From an uncultured Candidatus Melainabacteria bacterium (lineage in GTDB: Bacteria > Cyanobacteriota > Vampirovibrionia > Gastranaerophilales > Gastranaerophilaceae): a DNA stretch of 64,000 nt. The notes below the pieces were generated by a model, which saw nothing but the letters and a program-made list of their open reading frames with translations, was not told the DNA's origin and ran no database searches. Position 1 is the stretch's first letter; each line of letters begins with the position of its first letter. The stretch is taken from positions 1 through 64,000 of the forward strand of contig CAKVCZ010000007.1 of the NCBI GenBank assembly GCA_934726055.1, read 5' to 3'. The translations under genes and the position numbers were made by a program. Positions 60,642 to 64,000 of this stretch are shown in pieces.

Positions 60642-62744
60642 ATGGCAATGTCTAAACCAAATGTTCAAGCTAATATGGGTAAAATAAAAAATATCAACGC
60701 AAACAGCCTTATTAAAAAAGGTGGTGCTTTGCTTTCTTCTTCTGAAAAAAGAAACATTAGACAAGCAAAAACTGATATTGACAATGCAAACAAAAATATT
60801 GGTGAAAATAATAGCGATGCACAAGACGTATCTTACGATATGGACAACGCTTTTAATTCTGCGGATGAAAGTGAATCTCTAGAACGCGAAAGCGAAGAAT
60901 TAGAAAACTCTAACCCGAATGAAAATGATGTAAGTTCTATTAACGATAACGCAACTCAAGAAGCTGAACTTGTTGCAAGTTACAATGAACAATTTGACGA
61001 AACAATGGAACTTCTTGGCTCTGATATGGAAGATTTTGAAAGTTTCTCTGAAGAGTCTATGGAATCTATGGAAGCTTATAGCGAAGAAATTGAAGCATTG
61101 AACGAAGAATTAAATAATGATTTGGCTGAACTTGAAAGTTCTGACTCTCAAACTGATTCAGAACCTGAACAAAATAACGGCATTACTGATGCTCAAAAAT
61201 ACAGTGCAACATCTCTAAAAACAGGTGCAGAAATTGCTCAAAACGAAGCTAAAGGAATTACTCCTCAAACTCCATCAACAAGCAATGCTCCTGCTGCTAC
61301 TCAATCAACATCAAGTGATGATAAAAGCTCAAAAGCTGCATCAATTAAAGAAAAATCATCAAGAATGCAAGAGCTACAAGATTTATACGACGCTTTAGAC
61401 GAAAGCTTCGCAACAAGCTCTGAAGAAAAAACTGAAGAACTTGCAGCAACACAAGAAAACGCTGAAACTGTTAATGCTGAAGGCGAAGAAAAATTGTCTG
61501 CACTCGAAACAACTGAAGAAGTTCTTAATATTGCTGATGAAACAGCAAATATAATTAAAACAACTGGCAAATATACAAAAATTGTCGGAACAGGACTTGA
61601 AGCCGCAGGTGATGGCATTCAAGTTGCAGGTAAAACTATGGAAGGTATCGGCGGACTTTTAGTTGGTATTGGTACAGGCTTAATCGGAACAGGTAGCCCT
61701 TTATGTGCAGTATTTGGTATCGGTACTCCTATTGTCGGTGCAGGAACCGCAACTGATGCGTCAGGTGTATCAACCGAAACTACCGGTAATACTTTAGATG
61801 CAACAGGTTCTACTCTTGGACAAGTTGGTAAAGCTACTCAAAAAGCAGGTGAAATTACCGAAAAAGTTGGTCAAGGCTTAGGAATTGCAACTCACGCTGC
61901 TCAAACAGTTGTAGCAGGCGTTAAAGGCGATTGGCAAGGTGCTCTATCTAAAGGATTCAGCGTTGTTACAGACTCCCTTTCATTTGCAGGTGATTTTGTA
62001 GAAACTGCTGAAACCGTTGCAGAAGGAGCTGAAAATGCCGCTAATACAGTTAAAGATGGTCTTGAAACAGCTAAAAAAGCCATCAATCTAACTGAAAAAA
62101 CTGTTAACATGGGTGTTGCTGTTGCAAGTGGTAATGCACAAAGCATGATTAACGCTGGTATCGGAATGGCAGCTGCAGGTGTATCATTCGGTGGCGATTT
62201 TGCAGGTGATAAAGATTTAGGCTCAAAAATTGGAAAATACGCTAATGCAGCAGCCGGAGTAGCTAGCGGAACTGTTAATACTTCTTTTGCAGCAGCCAAT
62301 GGCGATATTCAAAGTGCAGTAACTCAAGGAATTGGGACTGCTATAAATGGTGCAATTAGTTTTGGTGATGCTGAAAATACTGATACTAACGGCAAATCAA
62401 CTAATGCTAATTGGGATGTTGCAAAGGGAGCTATGCAAATTGCAGATAAAGCTACAAACATTACAATTTCAGCAATTAATGGAGATAACGACGGCATAAT
62501 TACTAACTCCCTTGGAATTGTAGGTCTTGATGGAGTTTACAACGACGTAAAATCAACAAAAAATTCAGTTGAAAGCATTCAAGCATCAGCAGACAAAATT
62601 AAAAACGGTAAAAACAGCGACTCAAGCAGTGCAGCTGCTGCATCTTCTAATTCAAACTCCACTTATGAATCTCATAAATCAGTTGGTCTTAGTGATGAAC
62701 AAAAAGCTAAATTGGCTAGAATTTCAGGTAAGTATAAAAAATAA
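60642..62744 (+). CDS. Ala/Gly-rich repeat protein (second paralogue)
   Basis: The 700-residue product is a paralogue of the gene before it. Shared features are an acidic coiled-coil N-terminal half (about residues 40-170), a KEKSSRMQELQDLYDAL helix (about 225-250), a glycine-rich hydrophobic stretch (about 330-380), four repeats with (V/N)xGDxQ(G/S)A(V/L/I) cores (near residues 428, 496, 553 and 613) and the C-terminus LSDEQKAKLARISGKY. No signal peptide. The function is unknown; the layout (coiled coil, hydrophobic zipper, helical end) is reminiscent of secreted pore or translocator proteins, but this is only an inference. A GGAAGGGG ribosome site precedes the ATG. Confidence 0.6.
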   Translation: MAMSKPNVQANMGKIKNINANSLIKKGGALLSSSEKRNIRQAKTDIDNANKNIGENNSDAQDVSYDMDNAFNSADESESLERESEELENSNPNENDVSSINDNATQEAELVASYNEQFDETMELLGSDMEDFESFSEESMESMEAYSEEIEALNEELNNDLAELESSDSQTDSEPEQNNGITDAQKYSATSLKTGAEIAQNEAKGITPQTPSTSNAPAATQSTSSDDKSSKAASIKEKSSRMQELQDLYDALDESFATSSEEKTEELAATQENAETVNAEGEEKLSALETTEEVLNIADETANIIKTTGKYTKIVGTGLEAAGDGIQVAGKTMEGIGGLLVGIGTGLIGTGSPLCAVFGIGTPIVGAGTATDASGVSTETTGNTLDATGSTLGQVGKATQKAGEITEKVGQGLGIATHAAQTVVAGVKGDWQGALSKGFSVVTDSLSFAGDFVETAETVAEGAENAANTVKDGLETAKKAINLTEKTVNMGVAVASGNAQSMINAGIGMAAAGVSFGGDFAGDKDLGSKIGKYANAAAGVASGTVNTSFAAANGDIQSAVTQGIGTAINGAISFGDAENTDTNGKSTNANWDVAKGAMQIADKATNITISAINGDNDGIITNSLGIVGLDGVYNDVKSTKNSVESIQASADKIKNGKNSDSSSAAAASSNSNSTYESHKSVGLSDEQKAKLARISGKYKK

Positions 62745-62765
62745 TCACACTAATCAATCCAAAAT

Positions 62766-62806
62766 AAAAGCAGACACTAAGATTTAAAATCTGAGTCTGC
62801 TTTTTT
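62766..62806 (+). terminator. Terminator of the second repeat-protein gene
   Basis: AAAAGCAGAC and GTCTGCTTTT form an interrupted stem with an inner AGATTT/AAATCT stem, followed by a T run. It lies 22 bases past the stop codon. Confidence 0.8.
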
Positions 62807-62821
62807 AGTTTTGTAAACATA

Positions 62822-62850
62822 TTGCAAATCAACTTAAAAATGCTTATAAT
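62822..62850 (+). promoter_or_regulatory. Strong promoter of the MalF-type gene, near-leaderless
   Basis: TTGCAA, a 17-base spacer and TATAAT end nine bases before the ATG of the permease gene, so the transcript would have a leader of only about two or three bases. No ribosome site is seen. Confidence 0.65.
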
Positions 62851-62859
62851 TACATCATA

Positions 62860-63732
62860 ATGTTTGCTTATTACAAAAAATATGCACCATATTTGTTTTT
62901 ACTTCCGGCAGCGATAGTGCTTGTCGTATTCTTTTTTATACCGTTTTTTCAAACGATATTTCTTAGTTTTTTGAACTTCGACTCAAGCATATATGAACCT
63001 GCTTACATTGGGCTAAAAAATTACACGCAGTTATTTCATTCTGCAATATTTTACAAAGTAATGTTTAATACATTTTTGTATCTAATTTTGGCAGTGCCAA
63101 TATTAACAATACTTCCGCTATTTATTGCAATATTAATCAATCAAAAAATAAGATTTTTGACTCTCTATAAAATATTGATATATCTTCCTGTAATTGTATC
63201 CATTGTAGTTGCAGCAATAGCGTTCAGATGGCTATACGCACAAACAGGCATTTTAAATTATTGGCTCGAAACAATAGGATTGCATTCAATTGGTTGGCTA
63301 ACCGACACGAGATTTTCACTTATCTCCGTGGTAATAGTTACAATATGGAAAGGTATCGGCTATTATATGATGATATATTTAGCAGCCCTAATGAGCGTTC
63401 CGAATGAACTATACGAAGCCTGCGATATAGATGGAGCAAGTTTTTTAAGGAAACATTTAACCGTAACAGTTCCACACATAATGCCAACAATCGCACTGGT
63501 TTCAACAATAAGTTCAATTTCAGCGATGAAAGTGTTTGTCGAAATATACGTAATGACAAAAGGCGGACCGTTGAATTCCAGCAAAACAATCGTTTACTAC
63601 ATATACGAAAGAGCATTTGAAAACCTTGACTTAGGATATGCCTCAGCACTGGCAGTAGTATTGCTAATAATCGTTATGGCATTTTCGCTCATCAATATTC
63701 TTTTCTTTGAAAAAAATAAATATCAGGTTTAA
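62860..63732 (+). CDS. Carbohydrate ABC transporter permease, MalF type
   Basis: The 290-residue protein is a MalF-type permease of a sugar ABC importer: about six helices, the start YYKKYAPYLFLLPAAIVLVV, and the EAA loop ELYEACDIDGASFLRKH at about residues 181-197. It is short, without the large periplasmic loop of E. coli MalF. The MalG-type partner is at the other end of the window on the opposite strand, and no binding protein or ATPase is nearby. The gene has its own promoter and appears to be a single-gene unit, so the transporter is encoded in pieces. Confidence 0.9.
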   Translation: MFAYYKKYAPYLFLLPAAIVLVVFFFIPFFQTIFLSFLNFDSSIYEPAYIGLKNYTQLFHSAIFYKVMFNTFLYLILAVPILTILPLFIAILINQKIRFLTLYKILIYLPVIVSIVVAAIAFRWLYAQTGILNYWLETIGLHSIGWLTDTRFSLISVVIVTIWKGIGYYMMIYLAALMSVPNELYEACDIDGASFLRKHLTVTVPHIMPTIALVSTISSISAMKVFVEIYVMTKGGPLNSSKTIVYYIYERAFENLDLGYASALAVVLLIIVMAFSLINILFFEKNKYQV

Positions 63733-63749
63733 TGACTAATAAAAAGAGT

Positions 63750-63755
63750 TATAAT
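63750..63755 (+). promoter_or_regulatory. Possible -10 box for the small-peptide transcript
   Basis: TATAAT lies 18 bases after the permease stop codon, with only a weak -35 box (GTTTAA) at a 17-base spacing. The start site would be near 63762, giving a 5' leader of about 80 bases ahead of the small peptide gene. Confidence 0.45.
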
Positions 63756-63783
63756 GGTGGATAGGGCAGTTCCTTGATGGTTG

Positions 63784-63837
63784 CTCCTTTACTTATACAC
63801 GTTAAACTTCTACTGGACAAAGGTGTAAAGAAAGGAG
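63784..63837 (+). promoter_or_regulatory. Anti-SD / SD pair that can mask the ribosome site of the peptide
   Basis: CTCCTTT at 63784-63790 is an exact complement to AAAGGAG at 63831-63837, the core of the strong ribosome site of the peptide gene. Pairing would keep the full-length message silent, as in many type I toxin mRNAs. Confidence 0.55.
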
Positions 63838-63843
63838 GGTGCC

Positions 63844-63933
63844 ATGACAAAACAGCAAATGTTAGTAATAATAAAAGCTGTCCTTTGCGTACTTGGACAG
63901 CTTTTATTATTACTAACTTTACGTAGGGACTGA
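63844..63933 (+). CDS. Small hydrophobic peptide, type I toxin candidate
   Basis: The 29-residue peptide (MTKQQMLVIIKAVL, then a Leu-run and a charged end LRRD) is one hydrophobic helix with a basic/polar start and end, the layout of type I toxins and holin-like toxins (Fst, BsrG, Hol-Tox). The ribosome site AAAGGAGGG, five bases ahead of the ATG, is unusually strong. The coding region contains a perfect 23-bp inverted repeat, and a strong promoter on the opposite strand lies just downstream. There is no clear match to a named family; the assignment rests on structure and layout. It is too short for standard gene finding. Confidence 0.6.
   Translation: MTKQQMLVIIKAVLCVLGQLLLLLTLRRD
63861..63917. 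repeat. Perfect 23-bp inverted repeat within the peptide gene
   Basis: The left arm is 63861-63883 and the right arm 63895-63917, with no mismatch and an 11-base loop (TTTGCGTACTT). Both sense and antisense RNAs would fold into the same long hairpin. Because it codes for the hydrophobic helix, the arms constrain the peptide sequence. Confidence 0.95.
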
Positions 63934-63960
63934 ACAAGAGGTCTTATGACCTCTCCCTAC
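63923..63960. terminator. GC-rich hairpin at the 3' end of the peptide transcript
   Basis: GTAGGG pairs with CCCTAC, and inside it AGAGGTC pairs with GACCTCT around a TTAT loop; an 8-base bulge lies on the 5' side. On the plus strand it would end the peptide message shortly after the stop codon; only a weak T run follows. On the minus strand it is the 5' hairpin of the antisense RNA. Confidence 0.65.
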
Positions 63961-63966
63961 CTTTAT

Positions 63967-63994
63967 ATTATAACATATTTTTAGCACTTTTCAA
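63967..63994 (-). promoter_or_regulatory. Strong promoter of the predicted antisense RNA
   Basis: On the minus strand TTGAAA, a 16-base spacer and TATAAT with an extended TG match the promoter of the type III RNA antitoxin at 43712-43739 in every element. Its start site falls at the hairpin at 63960. Nothing else in the region would be served by it. Confidence 0.7.
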
Positions 63995-64000
63995 GATATG

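Larger units (their letters stand above)
63861..63960 (-). ncRNA. Predicted antisense RNA to the small-peptide gene
   Basis: A strong promoter at 63967-63994 would start transcription on the minus strand near 63960. The RNA would begin with a hairpin (63923-63960) and then the 23-bp palindrome, and if it extends further would also cover the start codon and ribosome site of the peptide. The 3' end is not known, as no terminator is obvious. This is the antitoxin layout of type I systems. Confidence 0.5.

Noticed and set aside
63861..63917. The palindrome as a simple terminator or MITE
   Set aside because: It is inside a reading frame with a very strong ribosome site and has no T run after it; no target-site duplication or second copy is seen in this window. 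A mobile repeat cannot be fully excluded without the rest of the genome.
63749..63937. A 62-residue minus-strand frame through the terminal palindrome, beginning MFSPYVKLVIIKAV
   Set aside because: It resembles the small peptide only because the palindrome reads the same on both strands. It has no ribosome site and its remainder is not protein-like.

Overview
The window is AT-rich and reads as a chromosome segment of a Gram-negative, flagellated, non-photosynthetic relative of cyanobacteria, most likely Vampirovibrionia/Melainabacteria of the gut Gastranaerophilales type. This rests on lipid A genes (lpxI, lpxB), a motA-motB-fliL-fliM-fliN block, cyanobacteria-type families (DUF2993, GerMN, a PDZ/radical-SAM DUF512 protein, a Ski2-like helicase), the absence of photosynthesis genes, and many lineage-specific proteins that start with a short motif ending in Phe-x-Gly. 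The taxonomic call is an inference; no rRNA is present. One tRNA gene was found. I saw no CRISPR array and no insertion sequence.

Layout. 1-7741 (minus): one long operon prfA-ylxR-infB-rbfA-truB, then a DUF2993 protein, a GerMN protein, an orphan HicB-like protein and a MalG-type sugar permease. 7810-15363 (minus): a tightly packed seven-gene surface-glycan operon. 15384-19291 (minus): tRNA with anticodon CAT and the flagellar motor/switch block. 19485-26308: a giant GH13 protein, pncC, an alpha-helical repeat protein, a secreted hydrolase and a small, probably frameshifted gene. 26358-38611: prs-rdgB-uppS, a PadR regulator with a DUF512 protein, cobO against 5-formyl-THF cyclo-ligase, and scpB-scpA-smc with a cysteine-cluster protein and a TPR protein. 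38834-43120: serS, a small membrane protein and a Ski2-like helicase.

43124-46573 is accessory. It holds a type III toxin-antitoxin locus of the TenpIN kind (RNA antitoxin repeats, terminator, toxin), whose toxin has an in-frame stop, then two paralogous membrane proteins, about 700 bases of strongly G-poor non-coding DNA and an Ala-rich protein. 46740-54608 is a three-gene plus-strand locus: a giant acidic single-pass protein with a TonB-like C-terminus, a sigma-like protein, and a zinc-ribbon/STAND ATPase/TPR protein. 54623-57661 is lpxI-lpxB-hemW. 57907-62744 encodes two paralogous Ala/Gly-rich repeat proteins. 62860-63732 is a MalF-type permease, distant from its MalG-like partner at the left end.

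The last 270 bases look like a type I toxin-antitoxin locus: a 29-residue hydrophobic peptide with a very strong ribosome site that an upstream anti-SD can sequester, a 23-bp perfect inverted repeat inside the gene, and a strong promoter on the opposite strand that would make an antisense RNA. This locus and the type III locus at 43.1-43.7 kb are the strongest candidates for new biology. The twin repeat proteins, the Phe-x-Gly N-terminal tag and the TonB-like/sigma/STAND locus come next.
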